Shown here piece by piece: positions 24,419-32,559 of a DNA stretch of 64,000 bases. The notes beneath the pieces were generated by a model, which worked only from the letters and a program-made list of their open reading frames with translations, ran no database searches and was not told where the DNA came from. Source of the DNA: JAJDXW01 sp965202895 (lineage in GTDB: Bacteria > Pseudomonadota > Gammaproteobacteria > HK1); assembly GCA_965202895.1 (NCBI GenBank), contig OZ241901.1, positions 3,534,001 through 3,598,000 on the forward strand, read 5' to 3'. Every line of letters starts with the position of its first letter. The first letter of the stretch is position 1. The translations under genes and the position numbers were made by a program.

Positions 24419-25363
24419 TCACGAGCATTCCGGGCCGGCGAGGGCGGTGTCGAGGGCGGCCCGCAGGCGCGGGTGTTCGTCCGCCGGGGTCGCCGCCCCG
24501 GGCGGGATCATGCGGTCGCTCGGGAAGCGGCCGAGCATCGCGAGGCAGGTCTTGAGCCGGGCGGTGGCCCGCCCGCCGGGAGCGATCCGGTAGACGGCGC
24601 GGGCGAGCGGGTAGATCCGCTCGTGGCAGGCGCGCGCCTCGCCCAGCCCCCCGCCCCGGACCGCCTCGAAGAGCGCGATGATCGGCTCCGGGATCACCGC
24701 CGCGAGGCTCACCAGGCTCCCTTCGCTGCCGACGACCCAGCTCGTGAACAGGTGTTCGTCGCCCGAGCCCATGACCGCGACGTGCGGGGCGGCGGCCCGG
24801 ATGAGCCGCCGGTTCTCCTCGTAGGCCGCGACCTCCCAGCTCCCCTCCTTGACCGCGACCACCCGGGGCAGCCGGACGAGCCGCGCCAGGGTGGACGAGG
24901 GATACGCGAGCCCGCCCGCCCCGACCGCCGCCTGGAAGAGCATGAGGGGCGCGCGGGTCGCGTCGAGCACCCGGCGGTGGTGGTCCACCACCCCCTCCTC
25001 GTCCTGGTGGAGCGCCCATCCGTTCGGAGGAAAGACCATGATCGCGTCGGCCCCGGCCGCCTCGACGGCGCGGGCGTGCCGGGCCCCCTCGCGGCTGCTC
25101 TCGCAGTTCACCCCCGCGACCAGGATGGCCCGGCCCCCGACCGCTTCCGCGGCGGCGGCCACCGCCCGCTCCTGGTCGGGCAGGGGCATGGCCGCGTTCT
25201 CTCCGGCGTGTCCGTTCAGCAGGAATCCGGCAAGGCCCCGGACCCCGGCGAGCCGGTCGAGGTGGGCGGCGAGGGCCGGCTCGTCCGGGGCGAGGTCGGC
25301 CCGGAGGGGGCAGGGGGTGGCGGCGTAGATGCCGTGGAACGGGTCGGGTCCGTCGGGGATCAC
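24419..25363 (-). CDS. dihydrodipicolinate synthase (DapA) family aldolase/deaminase
   Basis: A 314-residue TIM-barrel enzyme of the DapA/NAL family, which forms a Schiff base with a keto acid. The substrate loop LNGHAGENAAM and the Schiff-base lysine (Lys172 in VVAVKEGSWE) are clear. The usual catalytic tyrosine of the YNVP motif is replaced (LMLFQAAVG). The GTG start at 25363 overlaps the preceding flavoprotein stop by four bases (GTGA), so translation is coupled. Next to a three-part dehydrogenase, a role such as pyrroline-4-hydroxy-2-carboxylate deaminase in hydroxyproline breakdown is plausible; lysine biosynthesis is unlikely given the context. Confidence 0.85.
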   Translation of the reverse strand: MIPDGPDPFHGIYAATPCPLRADLAPDEPALAAHLDRLAGVRGLAGFLLNGHAGENAAMPLPDQERAVAAAAEAVGGRAILVAGVNCESSREGARHARAVEAAGADAIMVFPPNGWALHQDEEGVVDHHRRVLDATRAPLMLFQAAVGAGGLAYPSSTLARLVRLPRVVAVKEGSWEVAAYEENRRLIRAAAPHVAVMGSGDEHLFTSWVVGSEGSLVSLAAVIPEPIIALFEAVRGGGLGEARACHERIYPLARAVYRIAPGGRATARLKTCLAMLGRFPSDRMIPPGAATPADEHPRLRAALDTALAGPECS

Positions 25364-26619
25364 GTCTCGCTGCCTCGATTCGGCCGCACGATGAGCCGGT
25401 CGGGAGGAAAGAGCGGCATGGCCGGCGCCCGTCCCAGGATCCGGTCGGCGAGGAGTTTCGCGATCCACGGGCCGCTCGTAAAGCCGGAATGGACGCTCCC
25501 GCACACGAAGGCGCCGGGATGGCCGGGAAGGGGGCCGACCGCGGGGAGCGCGTCCCGCGTCTCCGCTTCGAGCCCCGCCCAGGCGCGCACGAGCCGGGCG
25601 CCGCGCAGGGCCGGGATCGCGTGGCAGGCGAGGCGGAGGTTCCCGACGAGCCGCCCGGGGAGGAGGGCGACGCCGCCCCGCTCGCGGTCTCCCGCCGCCT
25701 GCCAGCCGCCCCCGACGACCGCCGTCCCGTTCTCGAACTGCTTGAGCGAGAGGAGTCCGCTCGCAACCCCGATGACCGTCCGCATCACCGGCGGGAGGCG
25801 TTCGGTGACGGCGAGCTGGTTGACGAGCGCCCGGACGGGGAGCCGGACCCCGAGCCAGCCGGCCATCGTTCCGAGCCATGCGCCCCCCGCGAGGACGAGG
25901 CGGCGCGCCTCGATCCGCGGCTGGCGCGGGCTCGCGAGGCGGACGACGTACCCCCCGCCCGCGCCCGCTTCGACCCCGGCGGCGGGGCAGTGCTCGAATA
26001 TCTGGACCCCCGCCTCGACGAGGGCGCGGCGGAAGGCGAGGCCGGTCAGGTAGGCGCTCGCGAAGCCGTCGACGGGACAGTGGCTCGCGAGGACCGGCCG
26101 TCGCGAGAGGCCGGGCTCGACCCGGCGGGCCGCTTCGAGGCCGAGAAGCCGGATCGGCGCCCCCGCCTCGCGCCGGGCGCGCGCCCGCTCTTCGAGCAGG
26201 GCGGCTTCGCCCTCGGTGAAGGCGAGGGACAGGCCGTCGCAGGCGGTGACCCCCACGTCGTGGCCCAGCCACTCCCGGGCGGACGCCCACATCCGGTGGG
26301 CTTCGAGGGCGTAGGGGATGAGCGCGGCCCGCGTCATCTGCATGGTGAGGGTGCCGGCGTTGACGCCGGACGCCTCCCGGCAGAGCCCGCCTCGCTCGAC
26401 GAGAGCCGCCCTCATGCCGCCCCGGGCGAGGAAGAGGGCGACCGCGCAGCCGAGCAGCCCGCCGCCCATCACCGCGACGTCGAAGGAGGGGGGCGGCGCG
26501 GAGGCGGTTCGGGGGGCGGGATCGCGGTCGGGGCCGGGACGGGGCCGGGCGACCGGACGGCGCTCGGCTCCGGGACCGGAACCGGCTCCGGGACCAGGTT
26601 CGGGGTCGGGGGAGGACAC
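25360..26619 (-). CDS. FAD-dependent amino-acid oxidase/dehydrogenase subunit (DAO family, HcnC-like)
   Basis: About 420 residues. The FAD-binding motif is VAVMGGGLLGCAVALFLARG, with a second FAD-contacting region VNAGTLTMQM, and C-terminal RAWAGLEAETRDALPAVGPL plus GSVHSGFTSGPW, typical of glycine/D-amino-acid oxidases. The start is uncertain. A GTG at 26619 lies after the upstream stop, while an alternative at 26706 would overlap it by 56 bases; both add a Pro/Gly/Asp-rich leader of 45-75 residues before the first strand. Together with the next two genes it would form a three-subunit membrane-associated dehydrogenase passing electrons to the respiratory chain. Confidence 0.82.
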   Translation of the reverse strand: MSSPDPEPGPGAGSGPGAERRPVARPRPGPDRDPAPRTASAPPPSFDVAVMGGGLLGCAVALFLARGGMRAALVERGGLCREASGVNAGTLTMQMTRAALIPYALEAHRMWASAREWLGHDVGVTACDGLSLAFTEGEAALLEERARARREAGAPIRLLGLEAARRVEPGLSRRPVLASHCPVDGFASAYLTGLAFRRALVEAGVQIFEHCPAAGVEAGAGGGYVVRLASPRQPRIEARRLVLAGGAWLGTMAGWLGVRLPVRALVNQLAVTERLPPVMRTVIGVASGLLSLKQFENGTAVVGGGWQAAGDRERGGVALLPGRLVGNLRLACHAIPALRGARLVRAWAGLEAETRDALPAVGPLPGHPGAFVCGSVHSGFTSGPWIAKLLADRILGRAPAMPLFPPDRLIVRPNRGSET

Positions 26620-26650
26620 GGGGGCGCGGTCGGACCTCGACGCGGGAGGG

Positions 26651-28234
26651 TCAGAGGGGGGCCGGCGGCGGGATCGGGATGTCGCCGTACTCGAACCGGC
26701 CGGCAAGATCGTCCATCGCGACGGGGCGGAGCGGAGCCCGTCCGGTCCACTGCCCGGCGGCCCTCCGCCCTTCGTCGGGATCGCTCGCGATCCGGGCGGC
26801 GACCAGCTCGGCTGCCGCCTCCCCGCAGATCCGCCCTTGGCAGGGACCCATCCCGCAGCGGGTGAAGTGCTTGAGCTGGTTGACCTCCACCGCGCCCTCG
26901 GCGACGGCCTCCTCGATCTCGCGGCGGGTCACGTCCTCGCACCGGCAGACGACCGTGTCGGCGGGGATCGAGGCTGCCAGCGCGGGGCGAAGGGCGGCGA
27001 TCCGGCTCATCGCGGCGCCGAAGCGGGCCGCCCGGGCATGGGCGCGGCGGGCGCGCCGGACGCGGGCGAGGGCCGCGCCCGGCCCGATCCGCCTCGCGTC
27101 GAGGGTGGCGGCGATCCCGACGATCCGGCCCGAATGCGCCGCGGCCGCCGCCCCGTACACCCCGGCGCCGTCTCCCGCCGCGTAGCAGCCGGCGAGGCTC
27201 GTCTGGCCCCATGCGTCCGTCTCCGGGCGCCACCCGCCCTCCGTCCGGGAGAAGCGGTGGCGGAGGCGGAGGAGGCGCGTGATCTCCGTCGCCGGGGCAA
27301 GCCCGTGGCCGACGGCGAGCGCGTCGGCCTCGATCCGCCGCTGCGCCGCCCGTCCGCCGCCCGGCGCGCCGCCTCGCCAGGACCCGTCCGGGCCGACGGG
27401 GGCGACGGTGACCTCCTCGACCGCGCCGCGGCCCGCGGCCGCACGCACCGAGTGGCGAAAGAGGATCGGGACCCGCGCCCCGGCGATCCGCACGATCCAC
27501 CCGGCCCCCCGCCCGAGGAGCCGCGGCATCGCCGCCAGCCGGGGCAGGGCGCGGAGCCACTCCGAGGGGCCGGCGAGGTCCACGACGGCGGCGACGGCGC
27601 CCCCCGCCCCGAGGATCGCCGCGGCGACGGCGGGAACGAGCGGCCCGGCGCCCGCCACCACCACCCGGCGGCCGGGGAGGAGCCGCTGCGATTCGAGGAG
27701 GACCGTGGCCGCCCCGAGGCCGATGACTCCGGGCAGGGTCCAGCCCGGAAACGGCGCCACCCGTTCGACGGCGCCCGGAGCGAGCACGAGCGAGACCGCG
27801 AACACCGATCGCGGCCCGTCCGCGCCCACGGTGTCGATGCGGAAGCGGACGTCGTCGTCCGCGGGAAAGCCGGCCTCCTCCCGCATCGCCGCCGCGACCG
27901 GGTTCGGATCCGGGAATTCCGGGACGGGGGGATCGAGGGTGACGAGCCCGGCCCGGGCGATCACCGACCAGACCCGTTCCCCGGCCCGCGCTTCGACCGG
28001 GCTCGCGGCGAGCCGGCGCCGCATCGCGTCCCCGGCCGCCTGGTCGGGGCCGGGGTCACCGCCCGCCGGGAAGGCGCGGGGCACGGCCCGGTAGACCTGC
28101 CCGCCCGCGGCCGGATGCTCGTCGAGCAGCACCACGTCGAGGCCGTGCCCGGCGGCGGTCAGCGCCGCCTCGACCCCGGCCGGGCCGGCCCCGACCACCG
28201 CGAGGTCGGCGGTCCGCGGCGAGGCGCCGTTCAC
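26651..28234 (-). CDS. NAD(P)/FAD-dependent dehydrogenase subunit with BFD-like iron-sulfur domain (HcnB-like)
   Basis: A 527-residue flavoprotein of the HcnB/opine-oxidase A type. The N-terminal dinucleotide fold starts LAVVGAGPAGVEAALTAA; a second one starts RRVVVAGAGPLVPAVA near residue 190. The C-terminal domain has cysteines CRCED and TRCGMGPCQGRICG, a [2Fe-2S] BFD-type site. The GTG start at 28234 overlaps the stop of the ferredoxin-like gene by four bases. In homologous systems (hydrogen cyanide synthase, nopaline oxidase, D-hydroxyproline dehydrogenase) this subunit pairs with a HcnC-like and a HcnA-like subunit, as here. Confidence 0.88.
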   Translation of the reverse strand: MNGASPRTADLAVVGAGPAGVEAALTAAGHGLDVVLLDEHPAAGGQVYRAVPRAFPAGGDPGPDQAAGDAMRRRLAASPVEARAGERVWSVIARAGLVTLDPPVPEFPDPNPVAAAMREEAGFPADDDVRFRIDTVGADGPRSVFAVSLVLAPGAVERVAPFPGWTLPGVIGLGAATVLLESQRLLPGRRVVVAGAGPLVPAVAAAILGAGGAVAAVVDLAGPSEWLRALPRLAAMPRLLGRGAGWIVRIAGARVPILFRHSVRAAAGRGAVEEVTVAPVGPDGSWRGGAPGGGRAAQRRIEADALAVGHGLAPATEITRLLRLRHRFSRTEGGWRPETDAWGQTSLAGCYAAGDGAGVYGAAAAAHSGRIVGIAATLDARRIGPGAALARVRRARRAHARAARFGAAMSRIAALRPALAASIPADTVVCRCEDVTRREIEEAVAEGAVEVNQLKHFTRCGMGPCQGRICGEAAAELVAARIASDPDEGRRAAGQWTGRAPLRPVAMDDLAGRFEYGDIPIPPPAPL

Positions 28235-28593
28235 GGGGCTTCGCTCATCGGCCGGGCGCTCCCATCCCCATCCACGTCCTCATCCGCCGGGCCGGATCGA
28301 AAGCTCCCCGGCTCCGAAGCCCCCCGGCATTCCACCACGAGGCCGTCCCGGACCTCGACCATGCAGGCCGCCGCCACCCGCCCGCCGATCCGGATGGCGC
28401 ACTCCTGGCAGGCCTCCATCAGGCAGAACGCGCCGCGCGGACCGCCCGCGCGGGGGCTCCGTCGAAGCTGCCGCCGGCCGTCGGCGAGGAGCGCGGCGGC
28501 CACCGACTCGCCCGCGAAGCACGGCACGGGCTCGCCGTCGACGAGGATGACGACGGGTGCGCCGCGCGGGCCGATGCGAAGGGACTCGCCCAA
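28231..28593 (-). CDS. (2Fe-2S)-binding subunit of the dehydrogenase (HcnA-like)
   Basis: A 120-residue ferredoxin-like protein. A beta-grasp start (VVILVDGEPVPCFAGESVAAALLA) precedes a four-cysteine cluster site, FCLMEACQECAIRIGG and VAAACMVEV. It begins with TTG at 28593, preceded by GGGAGGGG and one base after the SlyD stop. It is the small electron-transfer subunit of the multi-component dehydrogenase encoded by the two genes that follow. The last 30 residues are Asp/Gly/Ser-rich tail. Confidence 0.85.
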   Translation of the reverse strand: MGESLRIGPRGAPVVILVDGEPVPCFAGESVAAALLADGRRQLRRSPRAGGPRGAFCLMEACQECAIRIGGRVAAACMVEVRDGLVVECRGASEPGSFRSGPADEDVDGDGSARPMSEAP

Positions 28594-28594
28594 G

Positions 28595-29122
28595 TCACCC
28601 CTCCCGAGGCGGAGAGCCCGGGGCCCCGCCGCTTCCGGCTCGGTGTCCGTCCCCGCCCCGGTGGTGCACGTGGCCGTGGGCGATCTCGTCGCGGTCGGCG
28701 GCCCGGACGGCGACGATCTCGACGTCGGCGTGCACCGTGACGCCGGCGAACGGATGGTTCGCGTCGACGTCGACCACGCTCGATCCGACCTTGAGGACGG
28801 TCGCGAAGCGCGGACCCTGGCGCGTCCTCACGTAGACCGTCTTACCCGGCGAAAGCCGCTTCCCGCCGAAGACGTGCTTCTTCGACATGCGGCGCACCCG
28901 ATCCGGGAGACGAAGCCCGAACGCCTCCTCCGGCGGGAGTACGAGCTGGAACCGGTCTCCGGCCGGGCGGCCGGCGAGCGCCCGTTCGATCCCCGGCAGG
29001 ACGCCGCCGTGTCCGTACAGGATCGCGGCCGGCTCGCCCTCGCGCGTGGACCCGATCGGGCTTCCCGACGGGTCGGTCAGCTCGTAGTGGAGGCTGACCA
29101 CGCGGCCGCGTTCGACGTTCAT
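28595..29122 (-). CDS. SlyD-like FKBP-type peptidyl-prolyl isomerase
   Basis: A 175-residue protein with the SlyD pattern: VVSLHYELTDPSG at the start, LYGHGGVLPGIERALAG for the FKBP domain, and an inserted-in-flap segment (MSKKHVFGGKRL, TVLKVGSSVVDVDANHPFAGVTV). The tail is rich in His and Gly (HGHVHHRGGDGH), fitting metal binding as in SlyD. It is first in the minus-strand operon, one base ahead of the HcnA-like gene. Tight spacing suggests a role in folding or metal loading of the iron-sulfur flavoenzyme that follows. Confidence 0.85.
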   Translation of the reverse strand: MNVERGRVVSLHYELTDPSGSPIGSTREGEPAAILYGHGGVLPGIERALAGRPAGDRFQLVLPPEEAFGLRLPDRVRRMSKKHVFGGKRLSPGKTVYVRTRQGPRFATVLKVGSSVVDVDANHPFAGVTVHADVEIVAVRAADRDEIAHGHVHHRGGDGHRAGSGGAPGSPPREG

Positions 29123-29207
29123 TGCCCGGACGGCTCCCGGCGACTGGATGGCCGGTGCATGATGCCGCTCGCGCGCGCCGCGCGCCAGCATCGGCGCGCC
29201 GTCCGCC

Positions 29208-29466
29208 AGGGTCGTTTCACGCCGGGGAATCGTGAACGCCGGTTCGGTCGAATCGGAGCGGCGAAGGTCTCGGGAACGGCGCCTCCCACGGATGCGGGCG
29301 TCCTGGGAACGCGGGCGTCTCGCCCGCATCGGCCCGTGGCGATCTTGCCGACCCATTTGCGGGGGGAACGTCCGGGGTCCTCCCAGGTCCCGAAGACCCG
29401 CAGTTCCCAGGAAGAGCCGTGGGTATCGATGTCTGGCCGCGAGTCGGTCAGCGTGAAATGGCCCTT
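29208..29466 (+). repeat. family A intergenic repeat, copy A4
   Basis: Ends are AGGGTCGTTTCACGCC at the left and CAGCGTGAAATGGCCCTT at the right. The arms carry GTTCGGTCGAATCGGAGCGG and GGCCGCGAGTCGGTCAGCGT. The core has nested hairpin segments around TCCTGGGAACGCGGGCGTC, with a partly decayed right half. As with A2, it separates two divergently transcribed genes (SlyD-like and PPK2). Confidence 0.82.
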
Positions 29467-29611
29467 CCGGGGCTGCGCCGACCGCATCCCCGCCGCGTGC
29501 TGCATCCGCGGCAGCGGCGCGCGCCCCGCGCCGAAAGGCTGCTACCCTCGCGGCGCACACCGGGTAGGCGTGCGGGCGCGTCCGCGTGCCCGCGTTCGAG
29601 GGGAGGCAGCG

Positions 29612-30466
29612 ATGAAGAAGGCCGGAAGGACGAAGCGGCCGAAGGGAGCCTCGGGGAAGACGGGGCGTCCGGTGTCCGGCGCTCGACGGAAGATCCCCGC
29701 CTCGGCCTACGAGAAGGAGCTGATCCGGCTCCAGATCGAGCTCGTGAAGATGGTCGAGTGGATCCGACGCCGCAGGCTCAAGGTGGTGGTCGTCTTCGAA
29801 GGGCGCGACGCGGCCGGCAAGGGCGGGGTCATCAAGCGCATCACCCAGCACCTGAGCCCGCGCATCTGCCGGGTCGCCGCCCTTCCCGCGCCGACCGAGC
29901 GCGAGCGGACCCAGTGGTACTTCCAGCGCTACGTGCCTCACCTTCCGGCGGCCGGGGAGATGGTCCTCTTCGACCGGAGCTGGTACAACCGGGCCGGTGT
30001 CGAGCGCGTGATGGGCTTCTGCACCGAGGAGGAGCACCGGGAGTTCCTGCGCTCGTGCCCGGAGTTCGAGCGCATGCTCGTGCGCTCCGGCATCCAGCTC
30101 GTCAAGTACTGGTTCTCGGTCTCCGACGAGGAGCAGGAGCGCCGCTTCCGGAGCCGGATCGAGCTGCCGCACAAGCGCTGGAAGCTGAGCCCGATGGACC
30201 TCGAATCCCGGCGGCGCTGGATCGAGTACTCGAAGGCCAAGGACGAGATGTTCGCCCATACCGACATCAAGCAGGCGCCGTGGTACGTGGTCGATGCGGA
30301 CGTGAAGAGGCGCGCGCGGCTGAACTGCATCCGCCATCTGCTCGGCCTCATCCCCTACGAGGACCTGACGCCGGAGCCCATCGTGCTCCCGCGCCGCACG
30401 GAAGCGGGAGAGTACGTCCGCCCGCCGATCACCGACCAGACCTTCGTCCCCGACGAGTACCCGTAG
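29612..30466 (+). CDS. ppk2: polyphosphate kinase 2
   Basis: A 284-residue PPK2-family enzyme, which uses polyphosphate to phosphorylate nucleoside diphosphates (or the reverse). Walker A is EGRDAAGKGG (residues 63-72), the lid/Walker B segment is LFDRSWYNRAGVE (Asp121) and the arginine-rich lid is ERRFRSRIELPHKRWKLS. The length fits single-domain class I PPK2. The first 30 residues are Lys/Arg/Gly-rich. The ATG has GAGGGGAGG just upstream. It diverges from the SlyD-like operon across repeat A4. Confidence 0.92.
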   Translation: MKKAGRTKRPKGASGKTGRPVSGARRKIPASAYEKELIRLQIELVKMVEWIRRRRLKVVVVFEGRDAAGKGGVIKRITQHLSPRICRVAALPAPTERERTQWYFQRYVPHLPAAGEMVLFDRSWYNRAGVERVMGFCTEEEHREFLRSCPEFERMLVRSGIQLVKYWFSVSDEEQERRFRSRIELPHKRWKLSPMDLESRRRWIEYSKAKDEMFAHTDIKQAPWYVVDADVKRRARLNCIRHLLGLIPYEDLTPEPIVLPRRTEAGEYVRPPITDQTFVPDEYP

Positions 30467-30594
30467 GGCAGAGCCCCCGGCCCCGCCGGAGGCTCCCCGT
30501 TCCGGCCGGGGCTGCTTCCGCGTGCGCCCGGACCGAAGCGGATCCGGTTGCGGGAGACCCGCCCCGACCGCTCCGGCTTCGCTTCGGCGGTGGA

Positions 30595-31836
30595 TCAGGC
30601 GCGGGCGAGGATGTGCCGGCGGAAGGAGGGGATCGGGCAGGCGACGAGGCCGTCCGGCTTCTCCTGCAGGACCCCGTCGTGGATCATCCGGGCGTGCAGG
30701 TCGCTCCCTGCCGCCGCGGTCCCCGTCGCCTCGCGGCACCATTCGACGATGCGATGCGCTGCCGCGCCCGACTCCGGGATCCGTCCGACGACGTCGGCGA
30801 CGGCAGGGAGGTCGTCGTTCACCCCCTCCAAGCGTGCGTCGTAGTATTGCCGCCGCCAGCCGTCGCCGGCGGCCAGCGCCGCGTCGAGATCGGCGCGCTC
30901 GAGGTCGCCGCCGGCGTCGGCGAGCGCCTCCGCCGCGCTGCACAGATAGTTGTGGAGGTGCTGCGGCCAGCCGCTGCACGCCCCGGCGATGCGCCGCTGC
31001 CACCGAGCCCTCGCCTCCAGGCCGCCGGCGATCCGGTGGCGGGCGAGGAAGCGCTCCACCGCCTCCCTGCTCTCGGCGCCCGTCAGCAGCGGCAGGGGGT
31101 GCGCGGCGCCGCGCGCGAAGCGGGGGATGCCGCGCCGGGCCATGACCTGCTTCGAGCTGCCGAGGCCGCCGAGCACGGCCAGGATCGGCAGGCCGTGCCG
31201 GCCGCCGTGGATCTCGCCGAGGAGGCGCGTCCGACCGTCTCCGCCGGGGTCGCCGGGCATGTTCTGCGCCTCGTCCACGAGCAGCACGACGGGGCGGGCG
31301 AGGCGTTCGGGCGGCGGCGCCTCGCGAATCGCCGCCCACGGGGTACGCCCGGCCCTCACCGAGTCGATGAGCGGCGGCACGGACGTCGTATGGGAAACGC
31401 TCAGCTTGGCGACACCAGGAATCCCGCCTCCGCCCTCGGTGGTCGTCGAATTCGCCGCGTGGAGGGACGAGTCGGAAGCCAGCGCGGAGAGGACCGCCTC
31501 CGTGAAGGCGACCGGCGAGGCCAGCTCCCCCGGCTCGCAGTCGACCGGGGCCGGCGCGGAAGGGTCGCCATCCGCGGCCCGCCCGCGCCAGCGTCGGGCG
31601 AGCTCCTCGAGCAACGAGGTCTTGCCGGCCCCCGGAGCGCCGAAGACCAGCCTCGTCCGCCCCCGGACCGCGGCGCCGCCTTCCGCGGCCCGGGCCGCGG
31701 CGCGCTCGATGTCCGTGATGACGTCCCGGCGCCCGACGAAGGCCGGCGGCGGCAGCCGGTCGTCCTCGAGGGCGAAGGCCCGCAGGCCGGCGACGTCCGG
31801 GCGGGGCGGCAGGCGTCCGTCGCGCGGGTTCTTCAT
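30595..31836 (-). CDS. AAA-type ATPase (AAA_16/STAND-like)
   Basis: A 413-residue P-loop protein. After an N-terminal FVGRRDVI element come Walker A LVFGAPGAGKTSLLEEL and Walker B PVVLLVDEAQNMPGD. A sensor-1-like segment (LPILAVLGGLGSS) and winged-helix-like C-terminal region follow. The pattern is like Orc1/Cdc6-type or STAND regulatory ATPases, also frequent in uncharacterised accessory genes. It stands alone, and its 280-base upstream region has no gene. Function unknown. Confidence 0.75.
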   Translation of the reverse strand: MKNPRDGRLPPRPDVAGLRAFALEDDRLPPPAFVGRRDVITDIERAAARAAEGGAAVRGRTRLVFGAPGAGKTSLLEELARRWRGRAADGDPSAPAPVDCEPGELASPVAFTEAVLSALASDSSLHAANSTTTEGGGGIPGVAKLSVSHTTSVPPLIDSVRAGRTPWAAIREAPPPERLARPVVLLVDEAQNMPGDPGGDGRTRLLGEIHGGRHGLPILAVLGGLGSSKQVMARRGIPRFARGAAHPLPLLTGAESREAVERFLARHRIAGGLEARARWQRRIAGACSGWPQHLHNYLCSAAEALADAGGDLERADLDAALAAGDGWRRQYYDARLEGVNDDLPAVADVVGRIPESGAAAHRIVEWCREATGTAAAGSDLHARMIHDGVLQEKPDGLVACPIPSFRRHILARA

Positions 31837-32120
31837 GGTGGGATTGTCCGGCCCGCCGCGCGCCGGCGCAACGCCGAGCCGGCTCGCGCCCTGGCCGGGT
31901 CATTCCCTCCCAAGGAGTCGAGCGGGGCTCGCCGGCCCCGGCCCTCTTCCCGGCCTCTCACGCTCCGCCGCGCCGCTCCCCTCGCTTCGCGGCGCCGGTA
32001 CGGCGCCCGCCCGCGGATCTCCACCGCACACCCCCTCTCGCGGGAAACCGGCTTTTTCGACCCGGCCTCATGGCATAGACTCCATGATGTTCCGGTGGGT
32101 CGGATCAGGGGCAGGGCGAC

Positions 32121-32483
32121 ATGGGACTGACGCACGTGACCGCGCAGGTCGTCGATGTCGGACGCACCGGCAGGCCGTACGAAGCGGAGTTTCTGGTGGA
32201 TACCGGTGCTCTGCACTGCCTGGCGCCGGCCAGTCGGTTGCGGGAAGCCGGAGTGGCGCCGGAAGGCAGGAGGGTGTACGAGCTGGCCAGCGGCGAGCCC
32301 GTCGAGTATCGGTACGGCTTCGCCCGGATTTCCTTCCTGGGCGATGAGACCGTGTCCCACGTCGTCTTCGGGCCGGAGGACGCGGAGCCGATACTCGGAG
32401 TGGTTGCGTTGGAGAATACCGGGGTGATGGTGGACCCGGTCACGCAGACGCTGAAACGGCTGCCCGCGTTGCCGCTCAAATGA
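32121..32483 (+). CDS. retropepsin-like (clan AA) aspartic protease domain protein
   Basis: A 120-residue, single-domain protein. The catalytic motif is FLVDTGALHCLAP (Asp27-Thr-Gly-Ala), with the flap and second-strand pattern typical of clan AA (VYELASGEPVEY, EPILGVVALENTG). Such proteins are likely active as dimers. GGGCAGGGCGAC precedes the ATG. I know of no defined role for the stand-alone bacterial versions. Confidence 0.75.
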   Translation: MGLTHVTAQVVDVGRTGRPYEAEFLVDTGALHCLAPASRLREAGVAPEGRRVYELASGEPVEYRYGFARISFLGDETVSHVVFGPEDAEPILGVVALENTGVMVDPVTQTLKRLPALPLK

Positions 32484-32559
32484 AGCCCGGAGCGATCCGA
32501 CGCCCGCCGAGCGGAGCCGCCCTTCTCCCGTTCCGCGCCGCGCCCTTCCGGCGCCGCGT

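Noticed and set aside
24419..28593. Hydrogen cyanide synthase operon hcnABC.
   Set aside because: Subunit types match, but a DapA-family enzyme is fused into the operon by overlap and the same subunit set is used by several amino-acid dehydrogenases.
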